Source of the DNA: an uncultured Spirochaetales bacterium
Lineage (GTDB): Bacteria; Spirochaetota; Spirochaetia; Sphaerochaetales; Sphaerochaetaceae
DNA length: 33,929 nt
Assembly: GCA_934271365.1 (NCBI GenBank)
Contig: CAKQRI010000021.1
Coordinates: forward strand, 1 to 33,929
Direction: 5' to 3'
The notes under the pieces: generated by a model
Seen by the model: the letters and a program-made list of their open reading frames with translations, nothing else
Databases searched by the model: none
Told to the model about the DNA's origin: nothing
Shown: piece after piece, positions 23,349 through 31,316 of the stretch
Numbering within the stretch: position 1 is the first letter of the stretch
Layout: each line of letters opens with the position of its first letter
Program-made: the position numbers and the translations under genes

Positions 23349-24947
23349 TTATAGCTGATTCTTCGACTGAGGATCGAATGCATCTCTTAGGCCATCGCCA
23401 AAGAAGTTCATAGAGAACAGGAAGAGGATCATAGTGATTGAAGGGAAGATCAGCTTCCAAGGATAAAGCGTCATTGAATTGACAGCATCTCCAATAAGGG
23501 ATCCCCATGAAGCATAAGGAGCCTGTACGCCAAGTCCTAAGAATGAGAGGAATGATTCCTGCATGATGAAGTTAGGAATACGGATTGTAGAATATACAAT
23601 TATGATTGAAAGCGAGTTCGGAATCATGTGCTTTGCAATGATCCTGAATGTTGATGCTCCCATTGAGCGTGCTGCTTCAACATACTCCTGATTCTTCAGA
23701 CTCATTATCTGGCCTCTGACCATTCTTGCAATGGTAAGCCACGAAATCAGAGAGAGCGCAACAAAGAGGTTAGAGATCTTTCTGCCCCATATTGCCATGA
23801 ATATGATTACAAGAAGCATATATGGCAGTCCATACATTACATCTACGAAACGCATCAGATAGTAATCTACCTTGCCTCCACAGTAGCCTGCGATAGAGCC
23901 TACTAGAATACCGATGAGAATGGAAGTTATTGTTCCGATAAGGCCGATTGAGATTGATACTCTGCCTCCATAGATGATACGGGAAAGCAGGTCTCTTCCG
24001 AGGTAATCAGTTCCGAAAATGTATCTTCTGTCATGTGTTCTGCTGGCCTTGATATCTGCTGTGAGACCATTTGCCATTGAAATCTCTTCCTTCATTGGGA
24101 AAGAAATCTCAGAATTGCTCTTTATCTCTTCTTTGATATGCTTAAGGGCATCTTTATTTACCTGAGCAGCAATCTTTCCATAGACATTAGCCTGGACAAG
24201 TGCACCATATTCTTTCTCTGAGTAGTTCTCCAGCTCTGACTCTGCCTGGTTGTTGATATCTTCCTGAGAGAGTGTTCCTTCGCTGTCATTGCTCTTTATA
24301 GTGTTCTTAATTGAGGACAGAATCTCATTCCTGACTGTAGCACTGAGCTTAGCCTCATCAATCTTCACCATTGATGCATATACCTTCAGGAGATCCTCTG
24401 CAGATGCTTTCTTGAGATTGACTTTCTTGCCATCTATCTCGCCATATATTTTATATACAGTAATCATGACATCGTTCTCAATCTTGTTCAGAACTCTATC
24501 TATGGACTTCTGCTCAGAAGCTGAGAGGGTGAGTGTGCCATTCTCGATGGCTTCAATTCCTCTTTCATATAGAAGATTCCAGGCCTTGTTTGTATTGTCG
24601 TTCATGACCCAGTCTCTGACTTTTTCGTTCTCTTCTTCAGAAAGAGGCATTCTCCCTGCCTTCCAGACAGATGTGAATACATCTTTGTACTTCTTCTCAA
24701 GCATCAGCTCGCCACCTGTCTTTGTAAGGCTGGGACGAAGATGCTGGTGCTCTGTTACTATTTCATCATATGGATATAGTGGAAGCAATCCTGCAATTAT
24801 AGCGATAAAAGCATAGATTATTACTACTATCATCCCAAATACAGCCATCTTATTCTTTTTCAGTCTTTTCCAAGCCTCTTTGGTCAGGCTTGTGCCTTCG
24901 ATGACCTGATTGAATTCATTTGTTGCTACTGTTTTCTTTCTTGCCAT
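23349..24947 (-). CDS. oppC: Oligopeptide ABC transporter permease OppC with large extracytoplasmic insertion
   Basis: The product (532 aa) is much longer than typical OppC (about 300 aa). It has a cytoplasmic N-terminus, a first helix (about 36-58), then a hydrophilic, Lys/Glu-rich segment at roughly residues 75-305. After it the standard sequence resumes with FGTDYLGRDLLSRIIYGGR, five helices and the EAA coupling loop (EAARSMGASTFRIIAKHMIP). The extra segment interrupts the usual short link between helix 1 and the GTD.LGRD motif and should lie outside the membrane. I placed the start at the Met at 24947, 8 nt from AGG; an ATG 6 nt earlier sits too close. It is co-transcribed with oppB (9-nt gap) and oppD. 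Confidence 0.9.
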   Translation of the reverse strand: MARKKTVATNEFNQVIEGTSLTKEAWKRLKKNKMAVFGMIVVIIYAFIAIIAGLLPLYPYDEIVTEHQHLRPSLTKTGGELMLEKKYKDVFTSVWKAGRMPLSEEENEKVRDWVMNDNTNKAWNLLYERGIEAIENGTLTLSASEQKSIDRVLNKIENDVMITVYKIYGEIDGKKVNLKKASAEDLLKVYASMVKIDEAKLSATVRNEILSSIKNTIKSNDSEGTLSQEDINNQAESELENYSEKEYGALVQANVYGKIAAQVNKDALKHIKEEIKSNSEISFPMKEEISMANGLTADIKASRTHDRRYIFGTDYLGRDLLSRIIYGGRVSISIGLIGTITSILIGILVGSIAGYCGGKVDYYLMRFVDVMYGLPYMLLVIIFMAIWGRKISNLFVALSLISWLTIARMVRGQIMSLKNQEYVEAARSMGASTFRIIAKHMIPNSLSIIIVYSTIRIPNFIMQESFLSFLGLGVQAPYASWGSLIGDAVNSMTLYPWKLIFPSITMILFLFSMNFFGDGLRDAFDPQSKNQL

Positions 24948-24956
24948 CTGCATTAC

Positions 24957-25889
24957 CTACTTATAAGAGATTCTTGGATCGAGAAGTGAATATACGACAT
25001 CTACGATGAAGTTCATGATTACAAGGATTACAGAGTAGACGATTACTACTCCAACAATCAGTGTGTAGTCTCGGTTGAATGAAGACTGAACAAAGAACTT
25101 GCCAAGTCCGGGAACTCTGAATACCTGCTCTATAACAATTGAGCCTGTGATGATTCCTGCGAATGCTGGTCCAAGATATGATACGATAGGCAGCATGGCT
25201 CCCTTCATTGCATGCTTGAATATGATTGTTGAGTTCTTCATTCCTTTAGCTTTTGCTGTTCTGATATAGTCCGAGCGGAGAGTTTCAAGCATTGAAGAAC
25301 GTGTGAGTCTTGCAATATCCGCATAATATGCAAAAGAGAGGGCTATTGTAGGAAGTATGATTGTCTTCCAGCTTGCTTCTGAATCACTTATCCAGCCAGA
25401 GGTTGGAAGCCATTTGAGCTTCATTGCAAAAATAAGCTGGAGAAGAGGTCCGACTACGAAAAGAGGTATAGAAAGACCAAGTGATGCGAGGCTCATTGCG
25501 AAGTAATCAAAGAATGTATTCTGTTTGAGCGCTGATATTATTCCAAATGATATTCCGAAGAACAGTGCAACCAGCATTGCCATGCAGCCAAGCTCGATTG
25601 AATTCGGAAGAGACGTGAAGATGAGATAATTTACGTCGTGATCCTTGTATTTATAAGAAGGTCCAAGGTCTCCTCTAAGAATATCGAATAGATATCTCCC
25701 ATACTGCTTGATCATCGGTTCATCCAGATGATACTTAGCCTCAATGTTCTTCTTTATCACTTCCGGCAGTGCTCTCTCTCCATCGAAAGGACCGCCTGGT
25801 GCGATTCTTACAATGAAGAAGCTTAAAGTGATAATAACCAAAATGGTCGGTATCATTCCGATGAGTCGCTTGATGATGTATTTTGTCAT
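24957..25889 (-). CDS. oppB: Oligopeptide ABC transporter permease OppB
   Basis: The product (310 aa, normal length) has the OppB/DppB start (KYIIKRLIGMIPTILVIITL, then RIAPGGPFDGER), the linker YHLDEPMIKQYGRYL and DLGPSYK, six predicted helices and the EAA-type loop (DYIRTAKAKGMKNSTIIFKH). It forms the translocation path with OppC. AGGGG lies about 7 nt before the ATG. It is the first gene of the opp operon, with about 100 nt of leader that contains an inverted repeat. Confidence 0.94.
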   Translation of the reverse strand: MTKYIIKRLIGMIPTILVIITLSFFIVRIAPGGPFDGERALPEVIKKNIEAKYHLDEPMIKQYGRYLFDILRGDLGPSYKYKDHDVNYLIFTSLPNSIELGCMAMLVALFFGISFGIISALKQNTFFDYFAMSLASLGLSIPLFVVGPLLQLIFAMKLKWLPTSGWISDSEASWKTIILPTIALSFAYYADIARLTRSSMLETLRSDYIRTAKAKGMKNSTIIFKHAMKGAMLPIVSYLGPAFAGIITGSIVIEQVFRVPGLGKFFVQSSFNRDYTLIVGVVIVYSVILVIMNFIVDVVYSLLDPRISYK

Positions 25890-25904
25890 TCACAACCCCT
25901 ATTC

Positions 25905-25928
25905 TCACTGACAGAATTCAATCAGTGA
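25905..25928 (-). repeat. Inverted repeat in opp leader
   Basis: TCACTGA (25905-25911) and TCAGTGA (25922-25928) form perfect 7-bp arms with a 10-nt spacer, 16 nt before the oppB ATG and just ahead of its ribosome binding site. It could be a regulator binding site or an mRNA stem-loop. Confidence 0.5.
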
Positions 25929-25993
25929 ACTATTTTTCAAATTAAATGCATGGATTTCTAATTATTAAAAAAGAAAAATGCAAATATCTAAAC

Positions 25994-26024
25994 ATTATAT
26001 AACGGAGTTTTAAGGTTGGTGCAA
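25994..26024 (-). promoter_or_regulatory. Promoter of opp operon
   Basis: On the minus strand TTGCAC (26024-26019) precedes TATAAT (25999-25994) by 19 nt, or an overlapping TATATA by 17 nt. The start should be near 25987. It overlaps the region driving rimO in the opposite direction. Confidence 0.5.
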
Positions 26025-26029
26025 GTGTT

Positions 26030-26060
26030 TTGATTGTTGTCTTTGATTGCTCTTTAGGCT
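26030..26060 (+). promoter_or_regulatory. Tentative promoter of rimO
   Basis: TTGATT (26030-26035) and TAGGCT (26055-26060) lie 19 nt apart. The TAGGCTAAA stretch resembles TAGACTAAA in front of addB. The leader would be only about 6 nt, and no Shine-Dalgarno is present. Confidence 0.35.
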
Positions 26061-26072
26061 AAAGTTTGCATT

Positions 26073-27392
26073 ATGAAGAAGATTTATATAGAGAGTCTTG
26101 GCTGTGCAAAGAATCAGGTTGACTCTGAAATTCTGCTCTCTTATGCAGAGGAGAATGGCTATGAACGTGCTTTAGAGGCAGAGGATGCCGATCTCATTGT
26201 CGTTAATACCTGTGGATTTATTGAAAGTGCAAAGACAGAATCAATCAATACTTTTTTTTCTCTGAAGGATATAAATCCAGATGCAAAGATAATAATGGCT
26301 GGATGTCTTGCCCAGCGTTATGGCAAGGAAATGGAGCTGGAAGAGGCTGATGCAATATTCGGCAACCATGATCTTTCGAAGTTTCCAGAGGTTCTGAAAG
26401 GCCTTGATAAGAAGCAGATCATTGTTCCGCCTTATCCAGATCCTGATAGGGAAAGAGATGATAGAAAGGAGCTTTTAGGATTTCCTAGAAGTGCATACCT
26501 GAAGATCAGCGAAGGCTGCAATCACTGCTGTTCATACTGCGCAATTCCTGTAATTAGGGGACCTCTTAGAAGCCGTCCCTTTGAAAAGGTAGTAGAGGAA
26601 GCAAAGCGTCTTATTGCCAGTGGTGTCTATGAAATAAATATCATAGCTCAGGATCTGGGGGCATACGGGCTAGATCTGTATGGGCACTCAAGATTCGTTG
26701 AGCTTATGGATGCGCTTTCATCTCTTGATGGTGATTTTGTTCTGAGAATGCTATATATCCATCCTGACACATTCCCAGAGGACCTTATTGATCTTGTTGC
26801 TGCAAGAGAGAAGATCCTTCCTTATTTTGATATTCCATTCCAGCATGCTTCGCATAGGATTCTGCTGTCCATGAGGAGGACTGGAAGCGTTGAGATTTAT
26901 GCAGGACTTATAAAGAGAATCCGCGCAAAGTGCCCTGATGCTGTTGTCCGGTCAACACTTATGCTCGGTTTTCCTGGAGAGGAGAGGTCGGATTTTGAAG
27001 AGCTTCTGAGATTTGTCAGGGAAGCTGAACTCGATTGGATGGGGTCATTTACTTACTCAAGAGAAGAAGATACTCCTGCATATAGCATGAGAGGAGAGAG
27101 AGAGCACAATAAGGCTCATAAGATAGCAGAAGCCTGGCAGAAAGAGCTTGAAGAAGCCCAGAGCCTGGTTACAGAGAGTCGTCTTCAGCGCTTTGTCGGC
27201 AATACTTACAGGGCTCTTGTCGAAGAGAAGATTGAAGGCGAGGATCTTGCAATAGGAAGAATATATTCAGAAGCTCCAGAAGTAGATGGACTCACTGTGA
27301 TAATGGGAAGGGATATGAAGCCTGGAGATGTGGTTTCTGTTGGAATCAGAGCTGTAAGAGGCGTAGACCTTGAAGGTGTGAAAATTGATTGA
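26073..27392 (+). CDS. rimO: Ribosomal protein S12 methylthiotransferase
   Basis: The product (439 aa) has the MTTase N-terminal cysteines (SLGCAKNQVDSE, NTCGFIE, AGCLAQRY) that hold the auxiliary [4Fe-4S] cluster. The radical SAM CxxxCxxC follows in SEGCNHCCSYCAIP, and a C-terminal TRAM domain (about 370-436) ends the protein. SLGCAKNQVD and the IAQDLGAYG segment point to RimO rather than MiaB. It methylthiolates an aspartate of ribosomal protein S12. The last 8 nt overlap the helicase gene. Confidence 0.93.
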   Translation: MKKIYIESLGCAKNQVDSEILLSYAEENGYERALEAEDADLIVVNTCGFIESAKTESINTFFSLKDINPDAKIIMAGCLAQRYGKEMELEEADAIFGNHDLSKFPEVLKGLDKKQIIVPPYPDPDRERDDRKELLGFPRSAYLKISEGCNHCCSYCAIPVIRGPLRSRPFEKVVEEAKRLIASGVYEINIIAQDLGAYGLDLYGHSRFVELMDALSSLDGDFVLRMLYIHPDTFPEDLIDLVAAREKILPYFDIPFQHASHRILLSMRRTGSVEIYAGLIKRIRAKCPDAVVRSTLMLGFPGEERSDFEELLRFVREAELDWMGSFTYSREEDTPAYSMRGEREHNKAHKIAEAWQKELEEAQSLVTESRLQRFVGNTYRALVEEKIEGEDLAIGRIYSEAPEVDGLTVIMGRDMKPGDVVSVGIRAVRGVDLEGVKID

Positions 27393-29643
27393 TCTTGATA
27401 CTCTTAACCCTGAGCAGCGTGATGCTGTACTGGATTTTGACCATAACCTGCTGCTTCTGGCATGTGCTGGATCGGGAAAGACTCGGACGATAACATCAAA
27501 GATTGCTTATGCGATAGAGCGTGATGTATATAGACCACAGGAGATTGTGGCAGTCACATTCACAAACAGAGCTGCTAAGGAAATGCGTGATAGAGTTTCT
27601 CAGATGCTGCCGGATTCTGACATCTCATATCTCGAGATCCGTACATTTCATAGCCTTGGAGCATGGCTTCTGCGCCGTTTTTATCAGGAAGCAGGGCTTA
27701 ACAAGGACTTCTGCATATATGACGATGATGATAGCCTGTCTCTTCTTTCTTCTGTTGTTGCTTTAGATAAGAAGGAGCTGAGAGAAATCCAGAAGAGGAT
27801 TTCAAAGGCCAAGGATCTTGGCCTTTCTCCAGATTCCGGAAATCTCAATGAAATTTCGGATGATCCTAATTTCAGAGTTTATTTCAGAAGCTATCAGGAA
27901 GCTCTGGAGCGGACTGGCAATGTTGACTTTGCAGATCTGATTCTGAAGGCTACGGAGCTTCTTGAAAATAAAGATGGCAATGCTTCAAGATATGTCCATT
28001 CCCGCTTCAAGATGATTCTTGTTGATGAATATCAGGATTCTAATACAGAGCAGTTCCTTTTTCTTAAAGCATTCAAAGGTGCAGATGCTAAGCTTGTAGT
28101 TGTCGGAGACGATGACCAGTCGATTTACTCATTCAGAGGGGCAGAGGTGCGTAATATACTCTCTTTTGCGAAATGCTTTGATAATGTAAGGGAGATTAAG
28201 CTTGAAAGGAATTACAGATCCACTAATGAGATACTGATGCCCGCAAGCGCCCTTATAAAGCACAATAAGGAGAGGCATGATAAGGATATAATTTCTGCCG
28301 ATGATAAGAAAGGCAGGAAGCCATCTGTGCTAGTATCTTCAACAGGAGGCGGCGAGGCTGCAAGAATCTCTGCGCTTATTGAGAATCTCGGGGATTATGA
28401 CAGCACTGCAATATTATATAGGACAAATGCCCAGTCTCTGCCATTTGAGCAGGCCCTTACAGATAGAAAGATACCTTATAAGGTGATCGGAGCTCTGAAA
28501 TTCTATGCCCGTGAGGAGATTAAGGATGGTCTGGCCTTCCTGTATCTTCTTATGAATAGGCGTGACTATGTATCATTCAGGCGTATCATTAATAAGCCTG
28601 CACGTGGAATTGGAGAGCAGAAGATAAATAAGATACTGGCTCTTTCAGATAGAATCGATGATTCTCTGAGAGCATTCTCAGAGAATGAAAAGGGTGTAGC
28701 TAGGGATGGGGCTCTGGCTTTTCTGAATGCGCTTGAGGATGCAGATAAGAGAATTGAAGAGGATGCCGATCTTGGCGAAGTCATGGAAAAAGCCCTATAT
28801 AGCACAGGCCTATACAGCTTTTACGAAAATGAGCCAGATAAAGCAATCAGGACAACAAAGCTCGAGAACCTCGGACAGCTTGTAAGCATACTTTCTGAAG
28901 CTGGTACTGGACGTGATGCTTTGTCTTCCTTTCTTGAGAAGCTTACACTTGATACCACAGTTCTCGGCTCTCATGATCCAAGAGATGAAGAGGGTGTTAC
29001 ACTCATCACAATGCACAACACAAAAGGCCTGGAATTTGACAGGGTGTTCGTTGTAGGTCTAGAGCAGCATCTGATTCCGGGTAAGACTATTGAGCCAGCA
29101 AGAGAGAAGGAAGAAGAGCGCCGCATTATGTATGTTGCAATGACCAGAGCTAGAAAGAGCCTGTATCTCTCATTTGCACGGGCAAGGAAGCAGTGGGGCC
29201 GAACAGAGTACACTCTTCCTTCATGCTTCTTAAGGGAAATACCTAGAGATCTCCTTCAGGGGGAAGTTGATGAGATATATAAGAGCGGAACATCTTCTAC
29301 AGAAAAGGATATGAAGAACTCATTCTCTAGCTACAGCTATGGTACTAATCCTTATTCCTATGTAGGTCGTTCTACTGTTTATAAACCACGTACAGAGGTG
29401 GAGAATAAGCCTTCCTGGGCTTCGCTTATTGATGATGTGCCAAATGCTAAGCCTAAAGTGAATGTCATCAAGAAGAGCCCTGTCAGATTCTCCGTAAGAG
29501 ACAGGATAAAGAATCCGACATATGGAGAAGGTACTGTAGAAGAGATTGAGGAACGAAGTGATGGTAAGCGCATCCTTACAATCCAGTTTTCGAAAAATAA
29601 GGCGAAGTTTGTAGAGGGGAAGGCTCCTCTTGAGAAACTCTAG
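27385..29643 (+). CDS. pcrA: UvrD/PcrA-type DNA helicase
   Basis: The product (752 aa) has complete SF1A motifs: LNPEQRDAV, Walker A ACAGSGKT, TFTNRAAKEMRDRV, Walker B LVDEYQDSN, GDDDQSIYSFRGAE, LERNYRS, ITMHNTKGLEF and RIMYVAMTRARKSL. The C-terminal end (RIKNPTYGEGTVEEI) matches the PcrA/UvrD tail that contacts RNA polymerase. It lacks the nuclease domain found in AddA. The start is a TTG overlapping the rimO stop by 8 nt, with AAGGTG about 7 nt upstream. Roles are mismatch or excision repair and clearing of stalled complexes. Whether to call it pcrA or uvrD is a naming matter. Confidence 0.92.
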   Translation: MIDLDTLNPEQRDAVLDFDHNLLLLACAGSGKTRTITSKIAYAIERDVYRPQEIVAVTFTNRAAKEMRDRVSQMLPDSDISYLEIRTFHSLGAWLLRRFYQEAGLNKDFCIYDDDDSLSLLSSVVALDKKELREIQKRISKAKDLGLSPDSGNLNEISDDPNFRVYFRSYQEALERTGNVDFADLILKATELLENKDGNASRYVHSRFKMILVDEYQDSNTEQFLFLKAFKGADAKLVVVGDDDQSIYSFRGAEVRNILSFAKCFDNVREIKLERNYRSTNEILMPASALIKHNKERHDKDIISADDKKGRKPSVLVSSTGGGEAARISALIENLGDYDSTAILYRTNAQSLPFEQALTDRKIPYKVIGALKFYAREEIKDGLAFLYLLMNRRDYVSFRRIINKPARGIGEQKINKILALSDRIDDSLRAFSENEKGVARDGALAFLNALEDADKRIEEDADLGEVMEKALYSTGLYSFYENEPDKAIRTTKLENLGQLVSILSEAGTGRDALSSFLEKLTLDTTVLGSHDPRDEEGVTLITMHNTKGLEFDRVFVVGLEQHLIPGKTIEPAREKEEERRIMYVAMTRARKSLYLSFARARKQWGRTEYTLPSCFLREIPRDLLQGEVDEIYKSGTSSTEKDMKNSFSSYSYGTNPYSYVGRSTVYKPRTEVENKPSWASLIDDVPNAKPKVNVIKKSPVRFSVRDRIKNPTYGEGTVEEIEERSDGKRILTIQFSKNKAKFVEGKAPLEKL

Positions 29644-29651
29644 CAGAGGAC

Positions 29652-29681
29652 TAGACACAGAAAGTTTGTTTTTTATATAAT
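29652..29681 (+). promoter_or_regulatory. Promoter ahead of the structured RNA/rplM leader
   Basis: TAGACA (29652-29657) and a perfect TATAAT (29676-29681) lie 18 nt apart, beginning 8 nt after the helicase stop. The start is predicted near 29688, about 260 nt before rplM. Confidence 0.65.
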
Positions 29682-29687
29682 CGCATA

Positions 29688-29930
29688 CGTATGTGCCACT
29701 ATGGTGCATTAAAGCTATGGAAAAATATCCCACGCTTGAAACAGTGCGAAGAGAAATCCAAGTGCTGTCTCTTAGGTTTCTTCTGGAACCAGCGTCTTTG
29801 AAAAAAGAGTGTATGGGGCGAAAGCTCCTCCCATATCCTTTCCCAGGTAGACTCTTTTGATAGGATAGCCCAGGAGAATTCGGTGACCCTAGGAGCTGTG
29901 TGTAAGGGAACTGGTGTTTCCCTGGATAAA
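29688..29930 (+). ncRNA. Structured RNA candidate (6S-like rod or rplM leader)
   Basis: This gap of more than 300 nt has no plausible gene but much base-pairing. TATCC/GGATA (29726-29730 with 29924-29928) and GAAAC/GTTTC (29738-29742 with 29916-29920) would close the structure. CTCTTAGG/CCTAGGAG (29769-29776 with 29888-29895) pairs in the middle, and AAAAGAGT/ACTCTTTT (29803-29810 with 29851-29858) further in. The apical GTATGGG/CCCATAT (29811-29817 with 29830-29836) ends in a GAAA tetraloop. A side hairpin GGTTTC-TTCT-GGAACC sits at 29775-29790. The rod of about 200 nt with an open middle recalls 6S RNA. The lack of a strong terminator before rplM also allows an L13 leader. I could not match conserved sequence of either class. 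Confidence 0.45.
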
Positions 29931-29949
29931 ATTATATTAAGGTGTAGTT

Positions 29950-30378
29950 ATGAAGACTATTTTTGTAAAACCAGCAACGATGGAAAAGAAATGGTATATC
30001 ATCGATGCAGAGGGAAAGAACCTCGGAAGAGTAGCTGTTGCAGCTGCAAGAATCCTCCGCGGTAAGAATAAGCCAGAGTATGTTCCTCACCAGGATATGG
30101 GGGACTATGTAATCATCATCAACGCAGCAAAGGCTACAGTCACCGGAAACAAGGTACAGGATAAGATGTACTATCGTCATTCAATGTTCCCAGGTGGACT
30201 TAAGGCAGAGAACTATGGTCAGATGCTTACAAGAAAGCCAACCTATCCTATGGAGCACGCTGTAAAGGGAATGCTTCCTTCAGGCAAGCTCGGTGAAAGA
30301 CTTTTCACTAACATCAAAATCTATGCAGGTGCAGAGCACCCACATCAGGCACAGCAGCCAATCGCTGTTGAAATTTAA
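29950..30378 (+). CDS. rplM: 50S ribosomal protein L13
   Basis: The product (142 aa, standard) contains KKWYIIDAEGKNLGRVA near the start, GDYVIIINA, and the C-terminal GMLPSGKLGERLF and YAGAEHPHQAQQP typical of L13. AAGGTG precedes the ATG by about 6 nt. It forms the usual pair with rpsI, 13 nt downstream, and is preceded by the structured leader. Confidence 0.97.
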   Translation: MKTIFVKPATMEKKWYIIDAEGKNLGRVAVAAARILRGKNKPEYVPHQDMGDYVIIINAAKATVTGNKVQDKMYYRHSMFPGGLKAENYGQMLTRKPTYPMEHAVKGMLPSGKLGERLFTNIKIYAGAEHPHQAQQPIAVEI

Positions 30379-30391
30379 GGGGTAGACTAAA

Positions 30392-30802
30392 ATGGCAAAG
30401 AATGAAAACAAAGTTGTAGATCTTGGTCGTGGCACAGGCCGCAGAAAGACCGCAGTTGCTAGAGTTTATCTCAGAGAAGGCAACGGTTCTATCGTAGTTA
30501 ATGGTAAGAAGGTTGACGAGTACTTCGTAGATGCTATCAATGCAGCAATCGTAGCTCAGCCTTTTGTTGTAACAGAGACTGTTGGTAAGTTTGATGTTGT
30601 AATCAACGTAACAGGTGGCGGAATCAATGGCCAGGCAGAGGCTTGCAGGCATGGTATTGCAAGAGCTCTCGTAGCTAACGATGAGGCATATCGCCCAGCT
30701 CTTCACACTGCTGGCTTCATGACAAGAGACCCAAGAATGGTCGAGAGAAAGAAGTATGGTCAGCGCGGTGCAAGAAGACGCTTCCAGTTCTCAAAGAGAT
30801 AA
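30392..30802 (+). CDS. rpsI: 30S ribosomal protein S9
   Basis: The product (136 aa) has GRGTGRRKTAVARVYLREG, the central GGGINGQAEACRHGIARAL and the basic C-terminus RRRFQFSKR whose last residues reach the decoding centre in S9. AAGGGG precedes the ATG by about 9 nt. It is followed by a strong intrinsic terminator. Confidence 0.97.
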   Translation: MAKNENKVVDLGRGTGRRKTAVARVYLREGNGSIVVNGKKVDEYFVDAINAAIVAQPFVVTETVGKFDVVINVTGGGINGQAEACRHGIARALVANDEAYRPALHTAGFMTRDPRMVERKKYGQRGARRRFQFSKR

Positions 30803-30821
30803 TCGTTTTACATATTCGAAG

Positions 30822-30852
30822 AAAAGGCCGGCTTTGCAGTTGGCCTTTTTTT
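30822..30852 (+). terminator. Intrinsic terminator of rplM-rpsI
   Basis: AAAAGGCCGGC (30822-30832) pairs with GTTGGCCTTTT (30839-30849), giving an 11-bp stem with two G-U pairs and a 6-nt loop TTTGCA, followed directly by T residues. Confidence 0.9.
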
Positions 30853-30862
30853 CTTTCATAAT
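30834..30862 (+). promoter_or_regulatory. Promoter of recX, inside the rpsI terminator
   Basis: TTGCAG (30834-30839, in the terminator loop and second arm) and CATAAT (30857-30862) are 17 nt apart. The start near 30869 leaves about 7 nt before the recX ATG at 30876. Confidence 0.4.
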
Positions 30863-30875
30863 GTATCCTCTTTAT

Positions 30876-31316
30876 ATGATGAATGCATATGATAAAGCTC
30901 TCTCTCTGCTTGCTGTCAGAGAACATACTGCTAAGGAAATATTTGATAAGCTTATCCTGAAGGGCTATAGGGAAGACGAGGCTTCATCTGCAGTTTCGCG
31001 CCTGGTTGCTGAGAGGGCAATCTCAGAAGAGCGTTTTGCTGAAGTCTTCATCAGAAGCCGGATGAGGAAGAATCCGGAGGGACGCCAGATCATCTTAATG
31101 CGCCTGAGGGAAAGAGGATGTCCTGATTCCGTTTCACGAAAAGCTGTTAATGAATATTGGGATAGTGGGGCATTCATTCCATATCTGAAGGAGAGTTACT
31201 TATCTCTTCTCAGGAAAAAGGGAAGGGAAGACACTGTTGCATTCCTTCTCAGAAAAGGTTTTTCCATGAAGGAGATCAGAAATGCAGAAGAGGAGTTTAC
31301 TGCTGATGAGCGCTAA
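30876..31316 (+). CDS. recX: RecX-family regulatory protein
   Basis: The product (146 aa) is almost all helix, with the three-helix repeats of RecX: AYDKALSLLAVREHTAKEIF, then LVAERAISEERFAEVFIRSR and RGCPDSVSRKAV. RecX modulates RecA filaments. I used the ATG at 30876; ATGs at 30861 and 30879 are also in frame, and the longer open frame upstream runs through rpsI and the terminator. No Shine-Dalgarno is visible. The 3' end overlaps the next gene by 11 nt. recA is not in the window. Confidence 0.85.
   Translation: MMNAYDKALSLLAVREHTAKEIFDKLILKGYREDEASSAVSRLVAERAISEERFAEVFIRSRMRKNPEGRQIILMRLRERGCPDSVSRKAVNEYWDSGAFIPYLKESYLSLLRKKGREDTVAFLLRKGFSMKEIRNAEEEFTADER

Noticed and set aside
29688..29930. 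RNase P RNA, tmRNA, SRP RNA or cobalamin riboswitch
   Set aside because: Hallmark sequences of each class (for example GAGGAAAGTCC or the SRP GGAAG/GGAGCAGC region) are missing; the CGGTGACCC stretch only faintly recalls a B12 box.
30385..30392. TAGACTAAA before rpsI as a promoter -10
   Set aside because: It lies in the 13-nt gap between rplM and rpsI, after a proper Shine-Dalgarno, with no -35; here it is just the intercistronic spacer.
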